Source: JBBIGV01 sp037447335 (GTDB lineage: Bacteria > Bacteroidota > Ignavibacteria > Ignavibacteriales > Ignavibacteriaceae). Taken from it: a stretch of 54,408 bases of DNA. The DNA is taken from contig JBBIGV010000016.1 in assembly GCA_037447335.1 (NCBI GenBank), positions 1 through 54,408 of the forward strand. Direction: 5' to 3'. Positions 18,095-27,028 of this stretch are shown piece by piece (the stretch's first letter is position 1; the number at the start of each line of letters is the position of its first letter). The position numbers were made by a program, and so were the translations under genes. The notes under the pieces are model-generated. The model was not told the origin of the DNA, made no database searches, and was given only the letters and a program-made list of their open reading frames with translations.

Positions 18095-18640
18095 TTATTC
18101 AGCTTGAGAATTTTTCAGATGCAATTTATATAAGTAGATGCCTGAAATTGTTTTCGCATCAGTAATTTCGCCCGAGGCGATCATATTTTCGATGTCATCG
18201 AGAGTAAAATCATAAACTTCCATTGTATATTCACCTTCTTCCCGGTTATGATTGCCTGGCGTAAGCCCTGTGGCAAGATAAATATGCAGCACTTCTGTTA
18301 AGAACCCGGGAGCTGTGCAGATTGATCCCAGTTTTTTTATTTCTTTAGCTTTAAATCCGGATTCTTCCTGGAGTTCTCTTACTGCACAGGTAAGAGGGTT
18401 TTCACCTTTATCCAGTTTTCCGGCAGGAAGTTCTGTCAGATAAACCTGAAACGGATAACGAAATTGTTTAACAAGAATAATCTTTCCATCATCCTTAACC
18501 GGAACGACAACTGCACCGCCGGGATGCACGGCTACTTCACGGATTCCGCAGTTGCCGCTTTCATATTCAATTTCATCCACACGAAGATCGAAGACTCTGC
18601 CCTCGTGAAGCAGTTCGCTTTTAACAAGATTGTATTTCAT
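18095..18640 (-). CDS. Nudix hydrolase (ADP-ribose pyrophosphatase-like)
   Basis: A 181-aa cytoplasmic hydrolase with a complete Nudix box, beginning GKLDKGEN and containing AVRELQEESGF, which binds Mg2+ and catalyses pyrophosphate cleavage. The N-terminal EYESGNCGIREVAVHPGGAVVV and downstream APGFLTEVLHIYLA fit the ADP-ribose pyrophosphatase subgroup. No Shine-Dalgarno sequence is seen; a strong hairpin ends only 15 bases before the start codon (see separate entry), so translation may be leaderless or controlled by that structure. Confidence 0.85.
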   Translation of the reverse strand: MKYNLVKSELLHEGRVFDLRVDEIEYESGNCGIREVAVHPGGAVVVPVKDDGKIILVKQFRYPFQVYLTELPAGKLDKGENPLTCAVRELQEESGFKAKEIKKLGSICTAPGFLTEVLHIYLATGLTPGNHNREEGEYTMEVYDFTLDDIENMIASGEITDAKTISGIYLYKLHLKNSQAE

Positions 18641-18655
18641 CGGGGTTAATATAAA

Positions 18656-18682
18656 TCAGCACAGAAAGGATGTCTGTGCTGA
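18656..18682 (-). terminator. Perfect hairpin between the DUF1232 gene and the Nudix gene
   Basis: TCAGCACAGA pairs perfectly with TCTGTGCTGA over a 7-base loop. It lies 73 bases after the DUF1232 stop and 15 bases before the Nudix start. The T-run after it is weak (TTTATATT). It may be the terminator of the S9/DUF1232 operon or a structure in the Nudix leader. Confidence 0.6.
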
Positions 18683-18755
18683 AAATTATGTAATGATTGA
18701 GTTATAAGAAAAGCTGTTTAACTATTATCAATTTAATTGATTCACCTGAACGGTT

Positions 18756-19130
18756 TTACTCTCTATAGCCGGGTTTATAATAAGGAATCAACTCGCTGCC
18801 AAGAAATTTCAATAGTGCAGTTACCACTCCAAGATCATCAAGATATCCGATAAGCGGTGCAATATCGGGAATTGCATCAATTGGTGAGATGAAATATATC
18901 AAGGCAGCAACAACAATTGCTTTCCGATGCCATGAGACAAAAGGATCCCGCATATAATTGAAGAGAGCAAGAATATCTTTGGCAAAAGATATTTTTTTGC
19001 CAACCCTTTCAAGTTTTGTCCAGAGGTTATCTTCAACAAACTTAATTTTTTCTTCAGTTTCCTTTAAATCACCGAAATCAAGCTCATCAAAATCTTCGAG
19101 CTTATCAAAATCTATTTCCTTTTGATTCAT
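18756..19130 (-). CDS. YkvA-like DUF1232 membrane protein
   Basis: A 124-aa protein with the DUF1232 core WHRKAIVVAALIYFISP followed by IDAIPDIAPLIGYLDDL. The motif YFISPIDAIPD is the family hallmark; the C-terminal half is hydrophobic and probably membrane-associated. The N-terminal 40 residues are strongly acidic (DFDELDFGDLKETEEK). The family role is unknown. It overlaps the upstream S9 peptidase by 4 bases (ATGA), so the two are translationally coupled. Confidence 0.85.
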   Translation of the reverse strand: MNQKEIDFDKLEDFDELDFGDLKETEEKIKFVEDNLWTKLERVGKKISFAKDILALFNYMRDPFVSWHRKAIVVAALIYFISPIDAIPDIAPLIGYLDDLGVVTALLKFLGSELIPYYKPGYRE

Positions 19131-21166
19131 GGCAGCTCCATCTTATAATGTTTGTTGAACCATTCAAAAATTGTTTTCCACCAAAGCCTTGAGTTTTGCG
19201 GTTTAGCAACGAAATGCGTTTCATCCGGGAAGTAAAGAAACTGGCTTTCAACACCAAGTCTTTGAAGAGAAGTAAAAAGCTGAAATGCCTGTTCTTCACT
19301 TACACGAAAATCATTTGCACCATGAGTTACAAGCACGGGAGTTGTACAGTTATGAATATATCTGTGAGGCGACCACTTTTCGTACATTTCTCTGTTTTCC
19401 CAAGGCGTTCCGCCAAATTCCCATTCGGGGAACCAAAGTTCTTCAGTTGTTCCATACATACTTTCAAGGTTAAATACACCTGCATGTGAAACAAGCGCAT
19501 TAAATCTGTCTGTGTGACCGGCAATCCAGTTTATCATATAACCACCGTAAGAAGCGCCGGCAGCAAAAGTATTGTTAGCGTCAATAAAGGGAAAGTTTTC
19601 AATGGCATGGTCATAAGCATTCATAAGATCGACATAAACTTTGCCAGCCCAATCCTGCGAAATTTCATCAGTAAATTTTTGCCCATAACCGGTGCTGCCG
19701 CGCGGGTTGGGCGCAACAACCACATAACCGGGAGCCGCAAACATTTGCATATTCCACCGGTAATGAAACTGATCGGACCAGCTTCCCTGCGGACCGCCGT
19801 GAATTAAAAATATCATCGGATATTTTTCGCCCTCTCTGAAGAAAGGTGGTTTCAATATAATAGATTCAACCGGAGTACCATCTGCTCCATCCGACCAGAA
19901 TGTTTCCACTGGATTCATCTGAAGTTTTGCTAATCGGGCTGTGTTTATGTTTGTTATCTGTTTTTCTTCAAGATCAGCCAGATTAAGAGCAAAGATTTCA
20001 TCCGGCATTCTTGAATTCTGATGTTTAAAATATAAATAAGCTCCGTCAGGTGATACGCGCAGAGTGGAATTGTATCCTTTATCAAATATTACATCAACCT
20101 TACCGCTTTCAATCTCAAGCCTGAATATGGATTTGTTTATTTCTTTATCGGAATTAAAGAAAATATTTTTTGAATCCGTTGACCATACAAATTCCCCAAC
20201 CGAAAAATCAAGTTCTGTTGTTAAGTTCTTAAGTGTTCCCTGAGCACGATCATAAAGAATTAAATTGAGCTTATCGGCTTCAAAGCCCGGTCGTTCCATA
20301 CTGCAAAAAGCTATGTATTTACCATCGGGTGAATAAACCGGCTGATGGTCCACTCCTTCACTGACAGAAATTTTTCTGTATGGTGTTCTGTATCCTTCTT
20401 TCACATCGGCAAGATTTAACACAAAAATATCGTTGTTGGTACTTGTAGCAAGAAATTCATCAGTATTCATAGTGAAAACGACTTCCGTGACATCGGGAGA
20501 AAGATTGTAATCATTGCTGCTGCCGAGAGATATGGGCGGCACATCAAATTTACTAAGCAGGGTCATATCTGTATGGACACCGGATTCAACATCAAGTATG
20601 AAGAGATGGCTGCGTTTTTCACCACGCCAGCTATTCCAGTGACGGTACATCAATTCTGTAAACAGACTGGCTTTTACTTTACTGTTCTCTTTATACTCAT
20701 CCCGGTTCTTATTGCAATCATCAGTAGAGCAATCCGGGTAAACCGATGATACGAACAATATTTTCTTACCATCAGCAGACCACTTAAAACCGGAAGCGCC
20801 TGTGTAAATGTCCGACAATTTTTTCTCGTTTGAGCCGTCAAGGTCGGCAATCCAGATCTGATTTTCAAACGTATAGGCTAATTTTTTACCGTCTGGTGAA
20901 AACTTTGGTTCGGATTCACTCTTTTCAGAATCTTTAAATGGGCGCAGGTTTTCGCCATCGGCATCAATCAGGAATATATCAGTTTTGCCTTTATTCAGGT
21001 CCATACTGAACGTTGATAAAGTAAATGCGATTGTTTTACCATCGGGTGAAACATCAACAGTTCCTAAACGTTTCATTCCCCATAGTTCATCTATATTTAT
21101 AGAAGTTCTGGGTTGTGGTAAGACAAAGAAAGGAAATAAGACCAAGTAAAAGAAATATTTTTTCAT
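19127..21166 (-). CDS. Exported S9 family prolyl oligopeptidase-like peptidase
   Basis: A 679-aa periplasmic or surface serine peptidase. The start is the ATG at 21166 (GGAGTAGAG upstream, followed by a signal peptide MKKYFFYLVLFPFFVL), rather than a longer frame. The N-terminal two-thirds is a beta-propeller with TolB/PD40-type repeats (VSPDGKTIAF, FSPDGKKLAY, YSPDGKYIAF). The C-terminal alpha/beta hydrolase carries Ser539 (GASYGGY), Asp619 (GANDFR) and His651 (DETHF). This class removes dipeptides or acylated residues from short peptides. It is coupled to the DUF1232 gene downstream. Confidence 0.92.
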   Translation of the reverse strand: MKKYFFYLVLFPFFVLPQPRTSINIDELWGMKRLGTVDVSPDGKTIAFTLSTFSMDLNKGKTDIFLIDADGENLRPFKDSEKSESEPKFSPDGKKLAYTFENQIWIADLDGSNEKKLSDIYTGASGFKWSADGKKILFVSSVYPDCSTDDCNKNRDEYKENSKVKASLFTELMYRHWNSWRGEKRSHLFILDVESGVHTDMTLLSKFDVPPISLGSSNDYNLSPDVTEVVFTMNTDEFLATSTNNDIFVLNLADVKEGYRTPYRKISVSEGVDHQPVYSPDGKYIAFCSMERPGFEADKLNLILYDRAQGTLKNLTTELDFSVGEFVWSTDSKNIFFNSDKEINKSIFRLEIESGKVDVIFDKGYNSTLRVSPDGAYLYFKHQNSRMPDEIFALNLADLEEKQITNINTARLAKLQMNPVETFWSDGADGTPVESIILKPPFFREGEKYPMIFLIHGGPQGSWSDQFHYRWNMQMFAAPGYVVVAPNPRGSTGYGQKFTDEISQDWAGKVYVDLMNAYDHAIENFPFIDANNTFAAGASYGGYMINWIAGHTDRFNALVSHAGVFNLESMYGTTEELWFPEWEFGGTPWENREMYEKWSPHRYIHNCTTPVLVTHGANDFRVSEEQAFQLFTSLQRLGVESQFLYFPDETHFVAKPQNSRLWWKTIFEWFNKHYKMELP

Positions 21167-21258
21167 CTCTACTCCGAAGTAATCAGTTAATTTCTGTGTC
21201 AAAGATAAGGTTTGCGAATGGTAAAGGCAAAGCTGCTTAAACAGAATCGGTACAAAAA

Positions 21259-21289
21259 AAAACCGCCACCGGTTTATGGGGGCGGTTTT
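21259..21289 (-). terminator. Terminator of rlpA
   Basis: AAAACCGCC pairs with GGCGGTTTT across a 13-base loop, flanked by A- and T-runs. It is 18 bases after the rlpA stop on the minus strand. Confidence 0.85.
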
Positions 21290-21307
21290 ATCAGAAACCT
21301 GTGGAGT

Positions 21308-21802
21308 TTAATTTAACGTTATTACCGGAAAGTTAACTCCTCTTAAGCCGATCTCTTCCACTCTTACGCGTGCAACGCCACGTTGAATAAGACCCAATTC
21401 CATTGCAGCTGCTTTTGAGAGATCAATTTGCCTTCCTGCGATATAAGGACCTCTGTCGTTAATCCTCACAACAACCGATTTCCCATTGCGCGGGTTCGTA
21501 ACCCTAAGCAAAGTTCCGAACCTTAGTTGTTTGTGAGCGGCAGTAAATGCCATTTGGTCATACTTTTCGCCATTTGCGGTTTTTCTTCCGTGGAATTTAG
21601 GTCCATACCAGGAAGCTATCATATTGCCTTTATCGATATAATCCACTGTGGATGTGCTGATAAGGCTCTCTTCATTAACGAGGATGGTCTCTTCATCAAT
21701 CACTGGTTCAAGAACTATTCCTTCTTCACTTGTCGCTACTACAGTAAAACCCACCAGTGAAATCATAGCCAGAGCTATAAACACCTTGGTTAATGACTTC
21801 AA
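21308..21802 (-). CDS. rlpA: RlpA-like septal ring lytic transglycosylase (double-psi beta-barrel)
   Basis: A 164-aa exported protein. The signal peptide (MKSLTKVFIALAMISLVGF) is followed by a spacer and the RlpA double-psi barrel: MIASWYGPKFHGRKTANGE, AFTAAHKQLRFGT and VVRINDRGPY with the conserved Asp and the terminal LSKAAAMELGL. RlpA cleaves naked glycan strands in the septal wall. No C-terminal SPOR domain is present, so it is the short form. GAGGTG lies before the start, and a terminator follows. Confidence 0.88.
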   Translation of the reverse strand: MKSLTKVFIALAMISLVGFTVVATSEEGIVLEPVIDEETILVNEESLISTSTVDYIDKGNMIASWYGPKFHGRKTANGEKYDQMAFTAAHKQLRFGTLLRVTNPRNGKSVVVRINDRGPYIAGRQIDLSKAAAMELGLIQRGVARVRVEEIGLRGVNFPVITLN

Positions 21803-21914
21803 TTAACACCTCTTTTTTTGTTTTACATTTTTTTTACGCCACTAAGTTAAAGGCAGGTAAATGGAATAGCAACGCCGCTCACGGATATTCTGTGACAAAT
21901 CACAAAAGAGGAAT

Positions 21915-21943
21915 ATTCGACTATTATCGTATTAAAGTCGAAT
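21915..21943. repeat. 8-bp inverted repeat upstream of rlpA
   Basis: ATTCGACT and AGTCGAAT are separated by 13 bases in the 224-bp gap between rlpA and the upstream S9 gene. It could be an operator for rlpA or a weak terminator for the S9 gene; nothing decides between them. Confidence 0.35.
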
Positions 21944-22026
21944 TTATATATAAATTATTTGATTTTCTGCTAAAAACGGGCTATTTAATTGAAGTCCATC
22001 AATCTCTTATATTAAAAGTTAATTAG

Positions 22027-24012
22027 TCATTCGTTCTTCAAGTAACGGTTGAACCATCCGACTAATCTTTCAGTTAAATCAATGTATTGATTGGGTTCAT
22101 TTCGGATACCGTGTCCGGCGCGTTTATAGATCACAAATTCAACCGGCACACCGAGTGTATGCAGCGCCTGGTACATTTCCCTTGAGTTAGCTACTGCTGT
22201 GTAAACATCCCTTTCCCCCTGAAGAATGAGGGTTGGCGTTTGAATATCAGTTACATGAAATGCCGGTGAACGATTAACGTAAAGATTGTTAAAGTCAATT
22301 GGTCTTTCCCAGTAGTGATAACCGAAATACATGTACTCGAAAGCCGGCTGCCAGGAATTACTCCAGTCAGTAAACCAGCTAAAGATACCGTACATAGAAA
22401 CCGCAGCTTTAAATCTGTTTGTTTGTGAGATTAGCCAGTTGGTAAGGTATCCTCCATAACTTCCGCCAAAAACACCCATTCGTGAGGAATCAACAAATCC
22501 TTTTGAGATCAGGAAGTCAACGCCAGCCATCAGGTCTTCGTAGTCGCCGCCGCCAAGGTCGTACCGGTTAGCCTGCCCGAATTCATCCGAATAACCACTG
22601 CTGCCGCGAGGGTTAGGAGCCAGAACAAGATAACCAAGCCCGGTTAATATTTTCACCGGATAAACGTGATAATATGTATTGAGAAAAACGTTGTACGGTC
22701 CGCCATGTATGGATAATATCAGAGGATATTTTTTCGCCGGGTCAAAGTCCGCCGGCTTATAAAGAACTGCTTCAATATCGAATCTATCATCTTTGCTTCT
22801 GTAAGAAATTACTTCCTGACTACCCGGGTCAAACATTTCAAGCTGAGAAGAAAAATCGGTTACTTGTTTTCCGTTCACAAATATTTCTGCTATTTGAGTT
22901 GAGGATTGGTGCCGGTAACTAAAATAATTTCCATCGGATGATAAGCTGAGATCGGCGATCACTGCATTTCCATCACTCAATTTACTTATGAAATTATCAG
23001 CGATGTTGATTTCGTAGAGATGAATGTCTGTTCTTTCATTCACTGTGAAAAGAATCGTGCTGTTATCTTTCCATTTATAGCTGTTAACGCTGTAGCCAAA
23101 TTTTTCTGTAAGATTAACTCTGGTGGTGCCATCGGGTTTAATAAGATTCAGATCGGTTTCTGCAAATTCAATATCGGGGACAGTTTGAGAAATGAAAGAT
23201 AACCATTTATCATCAGGTGAAAATTGCGGCTGAGTTTCAGGTCCTTCAAAAGTCGTAACAGGAGTTTTAATGCCGTCAAGATCAATTATATAAATATCAA
23301 ACATCTGCTCATCATTATACTCGCCGGTATAGTTTGTTTGATAAACAATACGTTTACCATCTGTGCTGAAGTTAATGTTCTGCGCACCGGGGTCAAGTAA
23401 AAATCTGTTTGAAACGGTTTTTGATTCAACATCGAAAATCACTAATTCTTTAACCGGATTTTTCTGCGGGTAAACGATGGCATCAATTTTCTTTTTACTG
23501 TTTACTTCCATTTGTGCTTTTGTCTCTTCATCAATAAAATCCGTCATAATAGCGATGAAATTTCCGTCTTTCGACCAGATATACTCGTTAACTCCATTCT
23601 CAAGCGAAGTCCAGTTTACAGCTTCACCGCCATCAAACGGGGCAGACCATAACTGCGTAACTCCGCTAATGCTATCACCTTCATCATTTATGAATTTTCT
23701 GGGTGTGAGAAAGGTTATCCATTTCTGGTCGGGTGAAAAAGCGGGATTCGTACAGCTTTCTTTACTGTGTGTGAATTGCAGGTATCGATCTGTTTGTGCA
23801 TCAAGCAGATAGATTTGTGTATTCCATTTACTCTCATCGAAATCTGCTTTTCTTATTGTGAATAAAATTTTATTTCCGGCAGGTGAAATCACAGGACCGG
23901 CGGGAATTTCAAGCAATAGTTTTTCATGAATGGTGAAGGGTTTTATCTGCGCATAAATATCATTAGCTGACAGAATTAAAAACAAGTAAAAGATTATACG
24001 AACAATTTTCAT
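22027..24012 (-). CDS. Exported S9 family peptidase (second copy)
   Basis: 661 aa. A signal peptide (MKIVRIIFYLFLILSANDIYA) precedes a beta-propeller with ISPAGNKILF, FSPDQKWITF and FSPDDKWLSF repeats. The hydrolase domain has Ser518 (GGSYGGYL), Asp602 (GERDVY) and His634 (RAGHGI). The closest known classes are acylaminoacyl-peptidase and dipeptidyl-peptidase type enzymes. It is clearly a distant paralogue of the S9 genes at 19127 and 27029, not a recent duplicate. It ends 224 bases before rlpA. Confidence 0.92.
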   Translation of the reverse strand: MKIVRIIFYLFLILSANDIYAQIKPFTIHEKLLLEIPAGPVISPAGNKILFTIRKADFDESKWNTQIYLLDAQTDRYLQFTHSKESCTNPAFSPDQKWITFLTPRKFINDEGDSISGVTQLWSAPFDGGEAVNWTSLENGVNEYIWSKDGNFIAIMTDFIDEETKAQMEVNSKKKIDAIVYPQKNPVKELVIFDVESKTVSNRFLLDPGAQNINFSTDGKRIVYQTNYTGEYNDEQMFDIYIIDLDGIKTPVTTFEGPETQPQFSPDDKWLSFISQTVPDIEFAETDLNLIKPDGTTRVNLTEKFGYSVNSYKWKDNSTILFTVNERTDIHLYEINIADNFISKLSDGNAVIADLSLSSDGNYFSYRHQSSTQIAEIFVNGKQVTDFSSQLEMFDPGSQEVISYRSKDDRFDIEAVLYKPADFDPAKKYPLILSIHGGPYNVFLNTYYHVYPVKILTGLGYLVLAPNPRGSSGYSDEFGQANRYDLGGGDYEDLMAGVDFLISKGFVDSSRMGVFGGSYGGYLTNWLISQTNRFKAAVSMYGIFSWFTDWSNSWQPAFEYMYFGYHYWERPIDFNNLYVNRSPAFHVTDIQTPTLILQGERDVYTAVANSREMYQALHTLGVPVEFVIYKRAGHGIRNEPNQYIDLTERLVGWFNRYLKNE

Positions 24013-24053
24013 TTTTTACCCGGATGGTTTATTGGTAGCGGGAATAAATTAAC

Positions 24054-24707
24054 TTAATTCAACTTAAGCGGATTAGCTTTTTTCAATTCCTGTTTAAGCT
24101 CTTTATAACGCGGGCATAAATCTTCAACAAGTTTCCAGAAGCGGGGCGAGTGATTCAATTCTTTAAGATGACATAATTCGTGAACGATTACGTAATCAAT
24201 CACTTCTTTTCTGAATTTCATTAAACGATAATTAAACGACACATTCCCATTCGACGAACAGCTTCCCCATCTTGTTTGCTGAGATCTTACAGTAACTTTT
24301 TTAAGATTGAATCCATACTTCTCAGCAAGCTCTGATACCCGTGCAGGAAGATATATTTTAGCATAATGTTTAAGCCAGGCATTATATAATTGCTCCTGAC
24401 TCAGCCCGCTGTCGGATGGGCTTATAACTTTCAGTTCATTATTCTTAAACAAAACTGAATGCTTTGTCATAAACAGATCAAATGACTGTGAGACAACCAT
24501 ACTTTTGCCGAACAGGAAGAACCCTTCGGCAGGCAGTTCGCTGTTATAGTGTTTGAGCACCCAGTCTTTCTTCTGATCCAAAAAACTTTCCGCTTCTTTA
24601 ATACTGAACTTTGGGGGAACGATAACTTTCAGAATGCTGCCGCTTGTAATACTAAGGCGAAGGTTTTTGGCTCTTTGACTCCTGATTACATTGTATGGGA
24701 TGATCAT
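24054..24707 (-). CDS. YgjP-like zinc metallopeptidase (DUF45)
   Basis: The start is the ATG at 24707, giving MIIPYNVIRSQRAKNLRL, the usual N-terminus of this family; a TTG 87 bases further upstream is open but adds an atypical leader. The 217-aa product has the metal-binding motif HELCHLKELNHSPRFW (HExxH plus a distal residue), preceded by RWGSCSSNGNVSFNYRLM. It is a predicted cytoplasmic metal-dependent hydrolase often linked to restriction systems or repair, but none is nearby. Its substrate is unknown. The next gene diverges at 24951. Confidence 0.82.
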   Translation of the reverse strand: MIIPYNVIRSQRAKNLRLSITSGSILKVIVPPKFSIKEAESFLDQKKDWVLKHYNSELPAEGFFLFGKSMVVSQSFDLFMTKHSVLFKNNELKVISPSDSGLSQEQLYNAWLKHYAKIYLPARVSELAEKYGFNLKKVTVRSQQTRWGSCSSNGNVSFNYRLMKFRKEVIDYVIVHELCHLKELNHSPRFWKLVEDLCPRYKELKQELKKANPLKLN

Positions 24708-24950
24708 GTTCTGATAAGCCAGAATTCTGGTTTCAGGCTGAGGGGTTAACCTGCTTTTGGCTCTGTCTGCTGTTACTAATCTGATTCTATTCAATTCAAA
24801 TAAATTCTAAAGGTAAATAAAACAATTACAGTCCAAAGATATGTAAAAAGTTCTTAAAACGTTTAAAATATTTTTCAATTAAAGGCAGAAAGCAGTGGAA
24901 TGATTTTTGAAAATTTGAAGCATTATTAAATAAAGATATTCATCCGGATA

Positions 24951-26402
24951 ATGCATTTATATTATTACAGATTAAAATTTCACATTTTGTTATTCATTCT
25001 TACTTTTTTGAATGCGGGATATGCTTTCAGCCCCACCGATACTATTGACATTAAAGTCAGCGTGGCAATGTGGGCTGAAGACAGACGCTCGGCTTTTTCA
25101 TTTACATTTGACGATGGTTTCATTTCGCAATATGAACACGCACGACCGATATTAAATGAATTCGGCTTTCCGGCAACATTTTATGTTATGCCTCCGTTTC
25201 TGACTGATTCGCTTCCGGGCATTTGGCGTTACGGGACATGGCCTATGTTCCTTGAAATGGCAATGGAAGGACATGAGATCGGCTCGCATACAATGACGCA
25301 TCCCGCACTTACAACTCTTTCGCCGGGTGATACCTCAACACCGGGAACAATTTTGTATGAACTTTATCAATCCCGCAAGGCAATAGAAGCACGCGTTAAC
25401 GCCAGCATTCCCGGTTACAAATGTATAACACTGGCTTATCCGTTCTCAGACAGAAATGAACTTGTAGATTCACTCACCTCTTTGTTATATGAAGCCGGAC
25501 GGTCTGAAGGTTTGATGCCGGTTAACCACGCACCCGATTTCTGGTTTAATCTCAGTTCTTATGTTGTAAGATTTGATGAACCAAGAGATTCACTAATTCA
25601 TGATCTTGAAGAGCTGTATGCCTTTTTGAACTGGACAAGCCACTCTATTCTGAACAATCAGTGGGCAATGATTATGCTTCACGAGATGGTTCCGCAGGAT
25701 GAACTCGGACATTTAATATCACTCGGTTCGTTTGAGCCGGTATCAAACGAATGGTTTACTTTATTATGCGAGTGGCTTAAGGAAAAAGCAGATGAGTACG
25801 ACGTATGGATCGAAACGGCTGCAAATATAACCCGCTACATAAAGCAGCGCGAAGATTTTAATTATGATATTATTGCTTCAAACCTGAGTTACATTGAATT
25901 GAGCTTAACCGATCAACTGGATGATGAAATTTTTAATTACCCGATTTCTGTTTATGTAACTGTTCCTGATAAATGGGAAACTGTTTTGTTTACTCAGAAC
26001 AATCGTACTGATACTTTATCTGTAATAAGAACTGATTCGGGCAAAGTAGTGCTTGCAGGTATCATCCCGGATAATGGAATTGCAAGACTTGAAAACTTCA
26101 TAACAACCGGCATCTTTGCAGATGCAGAAATTCCTTCGTCTTTCAAGCTGCATCAGAATTATCCAAATCCCTTCAATCCGATAACGAACATCCGGTTTGA
26201 ATTGCCAAAAGAAAGTCTGGTTGAATTAAGTGTTTATAACGTACTCGGACAAAGAGTCGCATCACTAATCGAAAATGAAATTTTACCTGCCGGAAATTAC
26301 AAGCGGGTTTTCGACGGGACAAATTTATCCAGCGGAGTGTATCTGATAAAACTTACTGCTGATAATCAGATGCTTGTTCAAAAGGCTGTGATGATGAAAT
26401 GA
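24951..26402 (+). CDS. Secreted polysaccharide deacetylase with T9SS sorting tail
   Basis: A 483-aa extracellular enzyme. Residues 1-26 are a signal peptide. The NodB-homology domain has FTFDDGF with Asp54/Asp55 and the metal triad GSHTMTH (His113, His117), as in peptidoglycan, chitin or xylan deacetylases. After a Ser/Thr-poor linker the C-terminus from about residue 400 begins LHQNYPNPFNPITN and ends KAVMMK, the type IX secretion sorting domain. It is single, divergent from the YgjP-like gene. Substrate is not known. Confidence 0.9.
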   Translation: MHLYYYRLKFHILLFILTFLNAGYAFSPTDTIDIKVSVAMWAEDRRSAFSFTFDDGFISQYEHARPILNEFGFPATFYVMPPFLTDSLPGIWRYGTWPMFLEMAMEGHEIGSHTMTHPALTTLSPGDTSTPGTILYELYQSRKAIEARVNASIPGYKCITLAYPFSDRNELVDSLTSLLYEAGRSEGLMPVNHAPDFWFNLSSYVVRFDEPRDSLIHDLEELYAFLNWTSHSILNNQWAMIMLHEMVPQDELGHLISLGSFEPVSNEWFTLLCEWLKEKADEYDVWIETAANITRYIKQREDFNYDIIASNLSYIELSLTDQLDDEIFNYPISVYVTVPDKWETVLFTQNNRTDTLSVIRTDSGKVVLAGIIPDNGIARLENFITTGIFADAEIPSSFKLHQNYPNPFNPITNIRFELPKESLVELSVYNVLGQRVASLIENEILPAGNYKRVFDGTNLSSGVYLIKLTADNQMLVQKAVMMK

Positions 26403-26461
26403 CAGTATCAAAACACACGGGGATGAATAAGAGATATTTAATTTTAAATCGCGAATTGCTG

Positions 26462-26544
26462 CGACCCTCAGGTCGTGGGTTTAATAACGCCGCTTCACAC
26501 TGCCCGGACTTGAGTCCAATCGCTCTTTAATTGGGCTAAAGCCC
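26462..26544. repeat. Three short REP-like palindromes
   Basis: Three palindromes occur within 83 bases: CGACC-CTCA-GGTCG (26462-26475), GGACT-TG-AGTCC (26506-26517) and GGGCT-AA-AGCCC (26533-26544). They are GC-rich compared with their AT-rich surroundings, as expected for REP-type elements mobilised by RAYT (Y1) transposases. No RAYT gene is present in this window. Confidence 0.6.
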
Positions 26545-26566
26545 CTATCACAAAGATTTATTTTTA

Positions 26567-26684
26567 GAGGCTGACCAAAATGTAGCACAGATTACTAATC
26601 TGTGCTACGATGAATTTGAATTTAATCTGAAATCAGACATATAAATTCAGAGTTGTTTGCAAAATTTACTTTTTGGTCAGCCTC
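26567..26684. repeat. 118-bp MITE-like element with nested palindrome
   Basis: A 14-bp perfect terminal inverted repeat (GAGGCTGACCAAAA and TTTTGGTCAGCCTC) encloses a second perfect dyad at 26582-26608: GTAGCACAGATTA, C, TAATCTGTGCTAC. The repeat match continues imperfectly inward for about 4 more bases. A further small dyad TCTGA-AA-TCAGA lies near 26627. The element has no coding capacity and no obvious target duplication. A MITE or a structured RNA is possible. Confidence 0.6.
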
Positions 26685-26944
26685 CAATTCATTTAATAAC
26701 TTTGTGTTTACTTAATAGATATTCGCTTATAACCTAAGTTAAACGAGTGATAGAGTCAATAGCTGTTTTTACTACTTATGATTTTATGCCACGAATTCGG
26801 GGAAATGAGGCATTTGTATTAATCGTTGATAAACAGATGTTGAACAAAAAGTATTCAAAATGCTGTGCTGTAAAAACTTCTGAACACTATCCGGTCAACT
26901 CTCCATTCAATTAATTATTTACTCATCTTATGTAAAAGTCAGAG

Positions 26945-26974
26945 AGATGACATCTTCGATCAAAGATGTCATCT
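26945..26974 (-). terminator. Hairpin terminator of the third S9 peptidase gene
   Basis: AGATGACATCTT pairs with AAGATGTCATCT (12-bp stem, 6-base loop) 54 bases after the stop. The T-run after it is poor, so termination strength is uncertain. Confidence 0.6.
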
Positions 26975-27028
26975 TTATCCTACTTATTTTTTTCGCAGAG
27001 TGACTTATTTTTTATTCTTTATGTATGA

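Larger units (their letters stand above)
26403..27028. other. 626-base intergenic region with clustered palindromes
   Basis: This stretch separates the deacetylase gene from the third S9 gene. It holds the palindrome cluster and MITE-like element described in separate entries at 26462-26684, a long AT-rich segment at 26700-26940 with nothing coding, and the hairpin at 26945-26974 that ends the S9 gene. Confidence 0.6.

Noticed and set aside
26400..26700. CRISPR array
   Set aside because: The repeats are different palindromes with no regular unit or spacing.
6234..26974. A shared repeat family in the AGATGACATCT hairpins at 6234 and 26945
   Set aside because: They share only an 11-base core, and both are explained as terminators.
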